Translations under genes and position numbers: made by a program
Source of the DNA: Anaerostipes sp.
GTDB lineage: Bacteria; Bacillota; Clostridia; Lachnospirales; Lachnospiraceae
Assembly (NCBI GenBank): GCA_028704435.1
Contig: JAQWFL010000008.1
Span: 37,631-101,630 of the forward strand
Direction of reading: 5' to 3'
Length of the DNA: 64,000 bases
The notes under the pieces: generated by a model
What the model was told of the DNA's origin: nothing
Seen by the model: only the letters and a program-made list of their open reading frames with translations
Databases searched by the model: none
Shown here: positions 8,081 through 16,935 of the stretch, piece by piece
How the letters are laid out: every line of letters begins with the position of its first letter
Numbering within the stretch: position 1 is the stretch's first letter

Positions 8081-9214
8081 TTATAACATATCTGGTTTTT
8101 CCCAAAGAGGAAGTGTCATACCAATCCCCATCTTTTTTGCATTTTTATAAACTTCATGTCCCCATGCAATATCTTCTACCGGCATGCCTCCAACAGAATA
8201 AATGATAATCTCATCTTCATTTTTGCGACCTGTTTTTTTTCCTATAATAATATCCGAGATATCAATAATGTCTTCTCGTTTTACCATTCCTTCATGGATT
8301 AAATCTGTAAATAAAGATCCAACAATTCCAACTTTTTCATAGGTTGGATATGGATATTCTTCTTCCCAAGCTTCATAAAGTCCAAAATTGTCCACTACCA
8401 TTTTTGCACGCTTTGCAACAAATTCATTGCTATCAAAATTTGCAGCAGACGGCATAGAAATAAATGCTCCTTTTTTGATCCATTCCTCTTTAATCACTGG
8501 AAATGTTGAAATGTCATTTAAAACAGTTGTTGTAAAGCTGATAATATCACTATCTCTTACTGCTTCTTCTTCACTTTTACAAACGATAATATGTTTTACT
8601 TGTGGATACTCTCTTTCAATATATACTTTAAAATCATTGATAGACTTTTCTCCTCTTCCCTTGATTTTAACAGTGTCAATCATAGGACAAACTGCCATAA
8701 AGGATGCAAGACTTGTTTTTCCCATAACCCCTGGTCCAATAATGGATACAACTTTAGAATCTTTTTTTGCCAAATATTTTGCTCCAACTCCAGGAATTCC
8801 ACCTGTACGATATGAGCTTAGAAGATTGGCTGACATAAGTGCAAGAGGTGCTCCTGTATCTTTATCATTTAACATCATCATTAAAATGGAACGAGGAAGT
8901 CCTTTTTTCTTGTTTTCAATGTTTGAACCATACCATTTCATTCCCGCCATTTGATGATTTCCTCCAAGATACGCTGGCATAGCCATAAATCTTCGATCTG
9001 GTCCATTCTTTGGCATTCCTGGAAATTTAGGTTTGTCTGGAAACAAAACCATACATCCGTGAGAATTATGATTTTCCCCTCCCATCATATAATCACCCTT
9101 GTTCAATGTAACTAATAAATCCTCCATAACATTTACACATTTTCCCATATCTTTTACTCCTGCTTTGATCATATCAGGTTCTGAAAGATATAAAAAATCA
9201 ATTTTAGCATCCAT
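8081..9214 (-). CDS. ornithine cyclodeaminase/mu-crystallin family protein (often named tyramine oxidase subunit B)
   Basis: 377 aa. A Rossmann nucleotide site, VVSIIGPGVMGKTSLASF, lies near residues 160-178. The N-terminal dimerisation/substrate part contains MAMPAYLGG and a MKWYGSN motif equivalent to the substrate Lys region of the family. Members act on amino-acid substrates: cyclodeamination of ornithine, NAD(P)H reduction of ketimines, or alanine/arginine dehydrogenation. The label 'tyramine oxidase subunit B' is used in databases for close relatives, but no oxidase chemistry is evident here. First gene of the operon; AGGAGGAAAAT precedes ATG 9214. Confidence 0.82.
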   Translation of the reverse strand: MDAKIDFLYLSEPDMIKAGVKDMGKCVNVMEDLLVTLNKGDYMMGGENHNSHGCMVLFPDKPKFPGMPKNGPDRRFMAMPAYLGGNHQMAGMKWYGSNIENKKKGLPRSILMMMLNDKDTGAPLALMSANLLSSYRTGGIPGVGAKYLAKKDSKVVSIIGPGVMGKTSLASFMAVCPMIDTVKIKGRGEKSINDFKVYIEREYPQVKHIIVCKSEEEAVRDSDIISFTTTVLNDISTFPVIKEEWIKKGAFISMPSAANFDSNEFVAKRAKMVVDNFGLYEAWEEEYPYPTYEKVGIVGSLFTDLIHEGMVKREDIIDISDIIIGKKTGRKNEDEIIIYSVGGMPVEDIAWGHEVYKNAKKMGIGMTLPLWEKPDML

Positions 9215-9246
9215 ATTTTCCTCCTTTTGCTTATTGAAAAAGAAAA

Positions 9247-9281
9247 CAAAGGCGTCAAATGTTCACCATTTGACGCCTTTG
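9247..9281 (-). terminator. 15-bp perfect hairpin with U-rich tail ahead of the dehydrogenase-like operon
   Basis: Stem 9281-9267 with 9261-9247, loop of 5 nt, followed on the - strand by TTTTCTTTTT. It could end transcription from the coiled-coil gene upstream (stop at 9419). Two promoter-like sites lie between that gene and the hairpin, and one would start transcription at the hairpin's first base. It may therefore act as a leader attenuator or a protective 5' stem-loop. Confidence 0.75.
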
Positions 9282-9289
9282 TCCTCTTT

Positions 9290-9318
9290 AAAATACCATA
9301 ATTTTCAATGTAATTCAA
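9290..9318 (-). promoter_or_regulatory. promoter P1 of the PII-like/permease operon
   Basis: TTGAAT (9318-9313) and TATTTT (9295-9290), spacer 17 bp. The predicted start, about 9283, coincides with the base of the hairpin at 9281. Confidence 0.5.
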
Positions 9319-9352
9319 CACTTTTATGTGTTTGTTTTACTTTCTTGATTAT

Positions 9353-9381
9353 ATAATATGACAAAATATAAGGATAGTAAA
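9353..9381 (-). promoter_or_regulatory. promoter P2 of the PII-like/permease operon
   Basis: TTTACT (9381-9376) and TATTAT (9358-9353), spacer 17 bp, in an A/T-rich gap 40-70 bp after the preceding gene. A transcript from here would also cross the hairpin at 9247-9281. Confidence 0.4.
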
Positions 9382-9418
9382 AAACGATACTTATGTCATT
9401 TATATTTGAATGCTCTTA

Positions 9419-10951
9419 TTAAATAGACTCTGTCTCTATAACATAACTGGCTTCATTTCCAAGTTCCTTTTGATTATCTTTATATTGAATTTCTGCCTTT
9501 TGAAGTGCTTTAAAGTTCTTTAATAATTGTGTCAGTTCATTCTGTGAAAGGTCTTCTATTTTGTTGATTCCTTCTTGATCAAAGGTTCTCACTCCTTTGG
9601 ATAACTGGCTAGTTCCACCAACCAATGTTTTAATTCCTTGGGTCATTGACTTGTTATTTTTTGTAAGATTCCTTGTCCCTTTGTCAATGGCATTGATTCC
9701 CTTGGTCAATTGGGTCATACCTTTTGACATCTTAGATATTTTTGACAAAAATGAAGATAAAATCTTCATTTGCTTTCCTATATCTTCTAGAAGTTTTACA
9801 TTCTCTGATGCATTACTTTCTATATCGTCTAAAGTGATTTTGATTCCATGAAAATCAATTTTCCCTTGGAGTTTTTTCTTTTGCTCTTCATCTATGGTTC
9901 CCTCTGCCACTGCCTGCTCTAATCCCTCGTTGAATTCCTCTACTGCCTGATTTTTTGCCTGGATTTGTGCACTTCTCTCCACAATTGTAATTTGACCTTC
10001 TAGTTTTATAAAGTTTGTTCCTAAGGTCTTTGCATCCTGTGCAAGAGTTTTTGATGCTTCTTTTACCAATTCCATTTCTGAATCATCACTTATAGACAGG
10101 GACTTTAATGACTGATTCAGACTATGTATCCCCTCTTTTATTTTTTCCACTCCGTTCGTATAGGCTTTTACTCCCTTTTGATATGCTTTTATCCCAGAAA
10201 GCAATTGGGCTGACCCATCCACCAAATTATCTGATGCATCTCCCATTTTATTTACATTCTCTAACATCTGATCCACATCATCAAAGCTGTTACTATCTAA
10301 ATCACTCAACCCCATGGAACCCACAATATTTGCGGTAAAAGACAGTTCAAAATCCTTTGCCTCTGCCGTAATCTCCACATAATCTGGCAAATCAATATCT
10401 TGAGTAACCTTGTAATTTGCCAATTTTAATGATTTTTTTAAATCTGGAAATGCCATTCCCACGGCAATACTCTGTTCCTCATCTTTCATGATTTTTCCAT
10501 TGGATACTTTAATATTGGAAAATGTATCTGTCGGCATAACTACAGTGGAAATCATCATAAACGGTACTGGCATAGACATTTGCTTTTCATCTACTGTCAC
10601 TAGCTCTTTTCTTAGATTCTTATAATCAAATCGAATCTTTATTTTACCTGACTTTCCCGAAATATCTTTGGCTGAAATCTTTTTATTATTCAAAAAATAC
10701 GTTATTTTCACAGAAATTGGTACATCACTTCCTGTATCCTCTTCTTTTAGTTTTCCATTGGCATCTGCTTTAAGGTAGACAACACCATTTGTTTCTTTCT
10801 TTGACACAGTTTTTGTCACTCTGTTTTTTTTCTGACTTTTGGTACTCACTGTTTTATTGCTTTTAAAAGATTTTTTCATAGAGAAAACTGTGGCCACACC
10901 CCCTATGCAGCAAAGACAAAGCACAAGCTTTATGAATTTTTTCTTTTTCAT
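9419..10951 (-). CDS. membrane-anchored coiled-coil protein associated with an FtsX-type ABC transporter
   Basis: 510 aa. A basic N-terminus and hydrophobic segment at about 7-24 (signal or anchor, with CLCC) are followed by a low-complexity Lys/Thr linker. A beta-rich domain of about 150 residues contains ISVKITYFLNNKKI, and a long helical part has Gly-spaced heptads (LVDGSAQLLSGIKAYQKGV, MTQLTKGINAIDKGT). These repeats resemble the extracellular part of YhgE/Pip-type proteins. It is co-directional with and 19 bp after the permease, so an extracytoplasmic accessory subunit of that transporter is likely. No named function; the cargo is unknown. Confidence 0.6.
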   Translation of the reverse strand: MKKKKFIKLVLCLCCIGGVATVFSMKKSFKSNKTVSTKSQKKNRVTKTVSKKETNGVVYLKADANGKLKEEDTGSDVPISVKITYFLNNKKISAKDISGKSGKIKIRFDYKNLRKELVTVDEKQMSMPVPFMMISTVVMPTDTFSNIKVSNGKIMKDEEQSIAVGMAFPDLKKSLKLANYKVTQDIDLPDYVEITAEAKDFELSFTANIVGSMGLSDLDSNSFDDVDQMLENVNKMGDASDNLVDGSAQLLSGIKAYQKGVKAYTNGVEKIKEGIHSLNQSLKSLSISDDSEMELVKEASKTLAQDAKTLGTNFIKLEGQITIVERSAQIQAKNQAVEEFNEGLEQAVAEGTIDEEQKKKLQGKIDFHGIKITLDDIESNASENVKLLEDIGKQMKILSSFLSKISKMSKGMTQLTKGINAIDKGTRNLTKNNKSMTQGIKTLVGGTSQLSKGVRTFDQEGINKIEDLSQNELTQLLKNFKALQKAEIQYKDNQKELGNEASYVIETESI

Positions 10952-10970
10952 ATTTCCAATCCTATCCTTT

Positions 10971-13289
10971 CTACTCTACATTTTTCAATGCTTCATCCAT
11001 TGGAACTTTCTTTATCTTTCCCATTTCTAAAATAGCAACTACACTATATGTGACAATTCCAAGAAGAAACATCTTAACAAACACAGTGTAATCCACATGG
11101 AACTGAATCCATCCACTCATGCTGTTAAGCATAATCTGGCGGAATATGACTACCATAACGTAATAATCAATGACCATACTAAGGAACAAAAATAAAACTA
11201 CCATAATAGATGTGGATAGAATATAAAGCTTCCCGATTTCTCTATTTTCATATCCTAATATTTTTGCCATAGATATGGACTGTCCATTTTTCTCGATGAC
11301 AATTTTTGAGAGTAAATAAATTAGCACCATAAAAATAATGACAGCAAATCCGTCGACTAAATACATCATGTTTCCCATGGATACATCAAGCTGCCTTGAA
11401 ACTTTTGTCAATGCCTCTAAATCAAGAAGGGAACCAATATATTTTTCATTTATATCTGTAATCTTTGTGTCTGAAAAATATCCACTAAAATAACTTTTAT
11501 CTAAATCAAAGGTTTTATTTAATCTGCTTTGGTCCATAAAAATGGATAAGGCTCCCTGATAATGATAAATACCTGCTACTTTAAACCTATATCTGTCATC
11601 TTTATACTTCTCCTTTAACGTAATGGTATCCCCGGCTTTTATTTTATACTTATCCGCATATCCATCAGAAATATATACTTCATTTTTCTTAAAATTAACA
11701 GGAACATATTGACTGTTTTTCTTCACTCCATATATTATAATTTCTTCACTATCACAAAGAGAGTCTGTGGTATTCAATGAATATGCAGTAAACTTCTCTG
11801 CCGTTTCATTCTCTGTGTCCACCCCAGCAGAAAACTCTAACATCCCAAGCATGCTGTGGATTTTACTCTCATCACTTAAAACAGACACTGGAACACTTAG
11901 CATATACTGATATTTGCTCAGCATATTATTTTGAATCTCGTCTTGATAATTGTCTAGCACCACAGGCAGCCCTAGCCCAAAGAGCAAAAGGAGATTGGCA
12001 AATATAATTCCCACAAATAAAACACCATAGTTACTCATATTCTGAAGAATAATACGTAATCGAAATCTTGAAAAAAATGAAATTCTCTCATTTAATCTAA
12101 TTTCCTTTTCCTGTTTTTTCCGTTTTAAATCTCTTCGAATCAACTTTAAGGGTGATAAAGACAATTTGTAATTAAGTATCACTAAATTTACAATAAACAT
12201 AATTACCAGTGGAATTATAGTGGTCATAATTAAAGCTTCCATGCTCCATCGATTCACAAACTTGGTTAAACTATAACTCCCGTAATACATCTTGTTTACA
12301 ACATTTACAATTACGGTATACCCAAGTACATTTCCTACCCCTGCTCCCAGAAAAGTTACAAAAAGAGGCATAGATAAGTAATGACTCACCAGTTCTCTTT
12401 TTGTATACCCAGAAGCCCGCAAGGTTCCAATGGTATTTGCTTCTTTTGAAATGGTATTGGATATGGTAATTCCAAACACAAACGCAAGAATTGCCATAAC
12501 AATATAAAGAAGTGCTGTCATCATCCCTTTATCACTTCCCATATCATTTCCAGTAAAGTGGATTGCCTGATTTTGATACTGTGGAACAAAGTTCTTTAAA
12601 GTAATTACTTTTCCCATGCTCTTCATTAAGTCTTCTGCTGTATCATTTTCTTTCTTCTCATCTACTGGTTTTGTATTATAAGTCCATGCATATCGATAAG
12701 CTTTCTCTTTTCTACTAAAAGAGAAAAATTCATCTTTTGATACAACAGCAACTCCAAATTTTACAGCGTCAAACATAGTATCATTGTTGTTGGAAAATAA
12801 TGCACTATAATCTGACAACGCCACGTAGCCTGTGACTTTCCATTGCTGATTTCCACTTTTAATAAAGTTCCCAACTTCAATGTGGTTGTTGTTCGCATAC
12901 ATTCGGTCAATGGCAATCTCTCCTTTTTTCTTTGGAAATCTGCCTTCCATCAAGCATACTTGATCTACCTGCTCACGATTGGAAAAAATCCGCAGTGTTG
13001 TCTCATTAGAAAGTTTCTTCTCCACATAGTAATTTTCATATAATTTGATTCCATTTTCCTCAATGGCGTTAATCTCATCTTGATTTAACTTGCTTGCCAC
13101 ATCAAAATATCCATCTTCCACATTATATTTTTCAAAACTTTGGTCATAAGTAGTTCTCATGCTCTCATCTGCCACTAAAAATCCAGATACAAACCCAATG
13201 GTAGCTGCCATAAGTAAAAAAATTACAATATATTTTCCTGCTTCTCCTTTTAACTCCCGAAGCAATCTTTTTCGTAGTGGGTTTTTCAT
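10971..13289 (-). CDS. FtsX-like ABC transporter permease
   Basis: 772 aa. One transmembrane segment lies near 17-38, followed by a large extracytoplasmic domain. A group of three helices near 255-380 (MMTALLYIVMAILAFVFGIT and following) contains NTIGTLRASGYTKRELVSHY, the cytoplasmic coupling motif. A second extracytoplasmic domain and a second FtsX block (GFAVIIFMVLIYLLSKIVIE, MAKILGYENREIGKLY) follow. This two-block layout is that of BceB/MacB-like permeases working by mechanotransmission. The ATPase gene lies 6 bp upstream. Confidence 0.88.
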   Translation of the reverse strand: MKNPLRKRLLRELKGEAGKYIVIFLLMAATIGFVSGFLVADESMRTTYDQSFEKYNVEDGYFDVASKLNQDEINAIEENGIKLYENYYVEKKLSNETTLRIFSNREQVDQVCLMEGRFPKKKGEIAIDRMYANNNHIEVGNFIKSGNQQWKVTGYVALSDYSALFSNNNDTMFDAVKFGVAVVSKDEFFSFSRKEKAYRYAWTYNTKPVDEKKENDTAEDLMKSMGKVITLKNFVPQYQNQAIHFTGNDMGSDKGMMTALLYIVMAILAFVFGITISNTISKEANTIGTLRASGYTKRELVSHYLSMPLFVTFLGAGVGNVLGYTVIVNVVNKMYYGSYSLTKFVNRWSMEALIMTTIIPLVIMFIVNLVILNYKLSLSPLKLIRRDLKRKKQEKEIRLNERISFFSRFRLRIILQNMSNYGVLFVGIIFANLLLLFGLGLPVVLDNYQDEIQNNMLSKYQYMLSVPVSVLSDESKIHSMLGMLEFSAGVDTENETAEKFTAYSLNTTDSLCDSEEIIIYGVKKNSQYVPVNFKKNEVYISDGYADKYKIKAGDTITLKEKYKDDRYRFKVAGIYHYQGALSIFMDQSRLNKTFDLDKSYFSGYFSDTKITDINEKYIGSLLDLEALTKVSRQLDVSMGNMMYLVDGFAVIIFMVLIYLLSKIVIEKNGQSISMAKILGYENREIGKLYILSTSIMVVLFLFLSMVIDYYVMVVIFRQIMLNSMSGWIQFHVDYTVFVKMFLLGIVTYSVVAILEMGKIKKVPMDEALKNVE

Positions 13290-13295
13290 TTGCCT

Positions 13296-13994
13296 TTACC
13301 ACTCCAATTCTCTTGCTGATAATTTATGTTCATTACGATAATTTTCACGAATGACACCATCTTTTAAACGAACAACCTGATCTGCCATTTCTTTCATTGC
13401 ATCATTATGAGTTACCATAACTACAGTATTTTTATATTTTTGATTCACGGTTTCAATTAGGGCTAAAATGTCTTTGGATGTATTATAATCTAAAGCTCCC
13501 GTAGGTTCATCACAAAGAAGAATATCTGGATTCTTAATAAGTGCCCGCCCAATTGCTGTCCGTTGCTGCTGTCCACCTGAAATTTGGTTTGGCAGTTTGT
13601 GTTGATGACTGGCCAAATCCAGTGTCTCTAACATCTCATCAAGATCTAATGGAGCATCACTTAAATATTCCCCAACTTCGATATTCTCTCGAATGGTTAG
13701 ATTTGGAATCAAGTTATACATTTGAAAAATATACCCTAGATGTTTTCTTCGATACAGAGTTAATTTTTTCTCGTTCATATCCTTCATCTTCTCGTTCTCA
13801 ATGGACACATATCCTTCATCAGGAGAATCAATTCCTCCTACAATGTTAAGAAGAGTTGATTTTCCTGATCCAGAAGGACCTAGGAGAACACAAAAATCTC
13901 CCTTTTCAATGGATAAGTCAATTCCTTTTAGAACCTCAACTCTGTTTTCCATCTCTCCAAAAGACTTCCTAATATGATGAATCTCTAAAAACAT
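13296..13994 (-). CDS. ABC transporter ATP-binding protein (LolD/MacB type)
   Basis: 232 aa. Walker [16 protein letters not shown]-loop region [17 protein letters not shown], signature [15 protein letters not shown], Walker [13 protein letters not shown] and the H-loop TH are all present. The GALD ending and IFQ..NLIP pattern place it with LolD/MacB/BceA ATPases that pair with FtsX permeases. It is the first gene of a three-gene operon. Its own promoter, with TTAG-type repeats, lies at 14031-14072. Confidence 0.92.
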   Translation of the reverse strand: MFLEIHHIRKSFGEMENRVEVLKGIDLSIEKGDFCVLLGPSGSGKSTLLNIVGGIDSPDEGYVSIENEKMKDMNEKKLTLYRRKHLGYIFQMYNLIPNLTIRENIEVGEYLSDAPLDLDEMLETLDLASHQHKLPNQISGGQQQRTAIGRALIKNPDILLCDEPTGALDYNTSKDILALIETVNQKYKNTVVMVTHNDAMKEMADQVVRLKDGVIRENYRNEHKLSARELEW

Positions 13995-14030
13995 ACAATC
14001 CCCCTTTTTGTTAGTTTCTACTTCTATTCA

Positions 14031-14072
14031 TTAGCTATAACTAACTTTAAACTAATTTTATGCCATTGTCAA
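14031..14072 (-). promoter_or_regulatory. promoter with putative operator of the ABC operon
   Basis: TTGACA (14072-14067) and TAAAGT (14049-14044) with a 17-bp spacer. The -10 and +1 region carries repeated TTAG/CTAA elements, including the imperfect inverted repeat at 14031-14044, which suggests a TetR/MarR-size repressor site. A further inverted repeat, TTGAGA-N5-TCTCAA, lies just upstream at 14077-14093. Confidence 0.6.
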
Positions 14073-14104
14073 TCAGTTGAGATTTATTCTCAACAGTAAC
14101 GTAA

Positions 14105-14136
14105 AAAGTGAACCAGCATTTATACTGATTCACTTT
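14105..14136 (-). terminator. terminator after the two HAD genes
   Basis: A 12-bp stem with one G-U pair (AAAGTGAATCAG against CTGGTTCACTTT), loop of 8 nt and a short U run, 6 bp after the stop of the HAD gene. Confidence 0.75.
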
Positions 14137-14142
14137 CTCCAT

Positions 14143-14835
14143 CTATAAAGTTATAATTAAATCTTTTAATTCCTGTTCTGTGGTGACTTCATAATCTGGC
14201 TTTCTTCCACCTTCTGGGATCTTATAGTTTCTTTTATTTATCCAGATGGTTCTCCATCCTGCCTCTCCGGCTCCCACAATGTCATTCTTATAAGTATCAC
14301 CCACATAAACTGTATCCTTCGCACAAATATGAAACTTCTCCTGTGCTTTCTCATAGATTCTAATATCCGGTTTTGCTATCTTAATATCTCCAGATACAAT
14401 TACCATGTCCTTAGGAATCCATCGAAGAACTCCAATGGTTTTTATCTTTCCCCACTGTCCTTCGGTCATTCCATTGGATATAATCCCAAGCTTCCATCCT
14501 TTTCCTTTAGAAATATCAAGAATCTCTTTCATAGTATCTGTCATGGAAATCTCTTTTTGATAATTTCGATACTTCTTTTTAAAATCCATAGCCTCTTCAT
14601 CTGAAATATGAATTCCCGCAGCCTCCAATGCCTTCTGGGTTCTTAAGATAAAGTAGCGGTCTGGATTCATTCGCCCCTGCTCCATCTCCTCATACATCTC
14701 ATCCCCAATTCGCCTAGATGCTAAAAACACATGCATACAGTCTGCCTTTTGATTATAACCCCGCTCAGTAAATACCCTTTCAAAGGGTTGCATTAGATCG
14801 TACAAAGTATCATCTACATCAAATATCAGGTTCAT
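14143..14835 (-). CDS. HAD-superfamily hydrolase (YjjG/HAD-IA type)
   Basis: 230 aa. Motif I is DVDDTLYD (residues 6-13), motif II GIISNGMTE, with Lys in KIAKPDIRIYEKA and motif III YVGDTYKNDIVGAGEAGW. A helical cap lies between I and II. It is probably a small-molecule phosphatase in the cytoplasm; family members dephosphorylate nucleotides or sugar phosphates. It starts 1 bp after the Cof-type gene, so it is cotranscribed with the glycerol-1-phosphate dehydrogenase-like gene. The substrate cannot be read from the sequence. Confidence 0.85.
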   Translation of the reverse strand: MNLIFDVDDTLYDLMQPFERVFTERGYNQKADCMHVFLASRRIGDEMYEEMEQGRMNPDRYFILRTQKALEAAGIHISDEEAMDFKKKYRNYQKEISMTDTMKEILDISKGKGWKLGIISNGMTEGQWGKIKTIGVLRWIPKDMVIVSGDIKIAKPDIRIYEKAQEKFHICAKDTVYVGDTYKNDIVGAGEAGWRTIWINKRNYKIPEGGRKPDYEVTTEQELKDLIITL

Positions 14836-14836
14836 T

Positions 14837-15634
14837 CTATATCAACTCCAATTTCTCCAATGCCTGAAAAATACCTTCTTCTTTCACTGTCCCTGTTACC
14901 ATATTGGCAACCTTACCTACTGCATCACTATGTCGTCCCATGGCAATTCCTGTTCCTACAGTCTCCATCATCTCAACATCGTTATCTGCATCTCCAAACG
15001 CATATGTATTCTCAATTGGAATATCCAAGTGTTCCACTAACTCTTTTACTGCATCTCCCTTGGTCACACCTTTTAGTGTAATATCAAAGAAATTCTCTCT
15101 TACATGCTTTGCAACAGTAAATACATCTTTATACTCTTGTTTAAAATCTTCAAAAACATCTGGTGTCTTATAATTTAAAACCAGTTTATTAATATGATTA
15201 TCTTTTTCTCGATACTTCCATGGTGCATACCACTCGTCTGGAAGATTAAATAATCGGTTAAAATATTTGAAAAATTCTGCATCTGAATGAAGATAATATG
15301 TTACTGCCTGAGTATCCATTTGAATAATAGTATCTCTTGGAAAATAGCGGTCAATTACATCAAATAAAATCTCGTCTGGAACTACAACATCACGAATTAC
15401 ACTGTCTCCAACCTGTGTATAGCTTCCGTTACATGTAATAGCTCCCTCAAAACTATCAATATCAACTTCAAGGAATCGTCTCGTTCGCCCTGAACAAAGC
15501 ATGGTCAAATAATCGTTTTTTTGTAACCGCTCCAATGCTTCTTTTGTTTTTGGTGTCGCAGTCTTAATTCGATCCACCTCATCTACTGTTGTCCCATCAT
15601 AATCAAAAAACACAATTCCTTTATACTGTTTCAT
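14837..15634 (-). CDS. Cof-type (HAD-IIB) phosphatase
   Basis: 265 aa. It begins with FFDYDGTTVDE (motif I, Asp nucleophile) and ends with NTYAFGDADNDVEMMETV (motif III/IV) and GIAMGRHSD, the standard Cof/YidA ending. The C2 cap spans roughly residues 80-185. Cof proteins remove phosphate from sugar phosphates or cofactor precursors such as FMN or PLP. It lies 9 bp after the dehydrogenase-like gene. A link to a phosphorylated polyol is plausible but inferred from position only. Confidence 0.88.
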   Translation of the reverse strand: MKQYKGIVFFDYDGTTVDEVDRIKTATPKTKEALERLQKNDYLTMLCSGRTRRFLEVDIDSFEGAITCNGSYTQVGDSVIRDVVVPDEILFDVIDRYFPRDTIIQMDTQAVTYYLHSDAEFFKYFNRLFNLPDEWYAPWKYREKDNHINKLVLNYKTPDVFEDFKQEYKDVFTVAKHVRENFFDITLKGVTKGDAVKELVEHLDIPIENTYAFGDADNDVEMMETVGTGIAMGRHSDAVGKVANMVTGTVKEEGIFQALEKLELI

Positions 15635-15643
15635 ATATTCTCC

Positions 15644-16819
15644 TTAATAAAGCTCTTTTGTCAATTCTTTTGCTATCTCTTCTATTTTACCCTTTTCTAC
15701 CGCTAATTGCAAAACACTATATCGATTTCTTACTTTATATCCACCAAGAATACTGTTGTAGAACAATTCTTTTTCTACTCCCACATCTCCTGGACAAGCT
15801 GGTGCTCCCACATCTGTAAGCAATTTTTGTACATATTCTTTAGATGGTGCTAACTTCATTGCTGATTCTGGAATTTCATCTTTCATCATGTCAAAAATTT
15901 CAGCAATAATTGGTGTTGCAATTCCAACTTTAATACCATGCAATTCTGGGAATTTATTTCTTGCTATAAAATCCATTTCCCAGAAATGACTTAACATATG
16001 TTCTGCACCTGAAGCTGGTCGTGATACACCAATTAATCCCATGGCAACCCCTGTTAATATTAATGCTTCAATTAAATATAAAATAGCCTCTTCATCTCTT
16101 TGTGCAATTTCTTTTGCATGGCTTGTTACCTTTTCTAATGCTCTTTGAACAAGAGTAACACATGTATCACACATGTATTCCCCTTTTAATTCTTTGGCAA
16201 GCTGCCAGTCAGCCAATGCTGTTAACTTTCCAATTACATCTCCAAATCCCGCATGAATCATATGCATTGGAGCTTCTTTCATAATATCCGTATCTCCTAA
16301 AATTCCATATGGAAGAGTTGCCACAAAAGAAATCTTCTTTCCTTGTAAAATAAGTGGTGCACCATCAGCTGCATATCCATCCATAGATGGTGCTGTACAG
16401 ACAATAATATATGGAATCTTTGTTCTTGCTGACATATACTTGGCCATATCATTTAAAGTTCCAGAACCCACAGAAACAATAACTGCAGTCTCTGGCTCCA
16501 ATTCCATAAACATTCTTCCAACAGCCTTTTCATCTGGAATTAAAATATCATCTCCTGAATCAATCATAACACTCTTTACGTCAAATCCTGCATCCTGCAT
16601 AATCTTAAGTGTTCTTTCTCCTGCTGCCTGAAATGTGTGATTATCGCTTAACATATAAACTTTTTTTCCTTGAAACTTTTTAAGCATATCCGGAAGTTCT
16701 GGCAACACACCTTTTCCCATTTTAATCTGCTTAATATCTAATGTATGGTGTTTTCCACAGCTGCAGTCAAAACTTGCATTTGCCATTTCGTTCATTGTTA
16801 TATTTAATATTTCATTCAT
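15644..16819 (-). CDS. sn-glycerol-1-phosphate dehydrogenase family (AraM/EgsA-like)
   Basis: 391 aa, the size of Bacillus AraM. The dinucleotide motif VSVGSGTLNDMAKY lies near residues 112-125. Metal ligands of the iron-alcohol/glycerol dehydrogenase fold appear as Asp in TAPSMDGYAADG, His in SGAEHMLSHFWEM and His in PELHGIKVG. The family reduces DHAP to glycerol-1-phosphate with NAD(P)H; in Bacillus the product feeds PcrB. No pcrB is in this window. It has its own promoter after the SorC-type regulator and leads a three-gene unit with two phosphatases. The N-terminal SCGKHHTLDI strand is typical. Confidence 0.85.
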   Translation of the reverse strand: MNEILNITMNEMANASFDCSCGKHHTLDIKQIKMGKGVLPELPDMLKKFQGKKVYMLSDNHTFQAAGERTLKIMQDAGFDVKSVMIDSGDDILIPDEKAVGRMFMELEPETAVIVSVGSGTLNDMAKYMSARTKIPYIIVCTAPSMDGYAADGAPLILQGKKISFVATLPYGILGDTDIMKEAPMHMIHAGFGDVIGKLTALADWQLAKELKGEYMCDTCVTLVQRALEKVTSHAKEIAQRDEEAILYLIEALILTGVAMGLIGVSRPASGAEHMLSHFWEMDFIARNKFPELHGIKVGIATPIIAEIFDMMKDEIPESAMKLAPSKEYVQKLLTDVGAPACPGDVGVEKELFYNSILGGYKVRNRYSVLQLAVEKGKIEEIAKELTKELY

Positions 16820-16863
16820 AATTTTCTCTCCCTTTCATTCCATTCCTTTTAGTATCTAATTAA

Positions 16864-16910
16864 ATTTTAGCTTTTTATTTAATCTTTGTCTATGATATTT
16901 ATTGAACAAA
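16864..16910 (-). promoter_or_regulatory. promoter and putative SorC operator before the dehydrogenase-like gene
   Basis: TAGACA (16892-16887) and TAAAAT (16869-16864), spacer 17 bp. An interrupted inverted repeat, TTTG...CAAA (16910-16885), covers the -35 box. This is where a SorC/DeoR-type effector-controlled repressor would act. The operator is inferred from symmetry and from the regulator gene directly upstream. Confidence 0.5.
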
Positions 16911-16935
16911 TGTATAAATAAGAAAAGAAAGCAAA

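Noticed and set aside
8388..8954. 188-codon + strand open frame
   Set aside because: Exactly antisense to the ornithine-cyclodeaminase-like gene, without ribosome site or family similarity.
9247..9281. Hairpin as a dispersed REP-like repeat
   Set aside because: No second copy was seen in the window; its place and U tail fit terminator or leader function.
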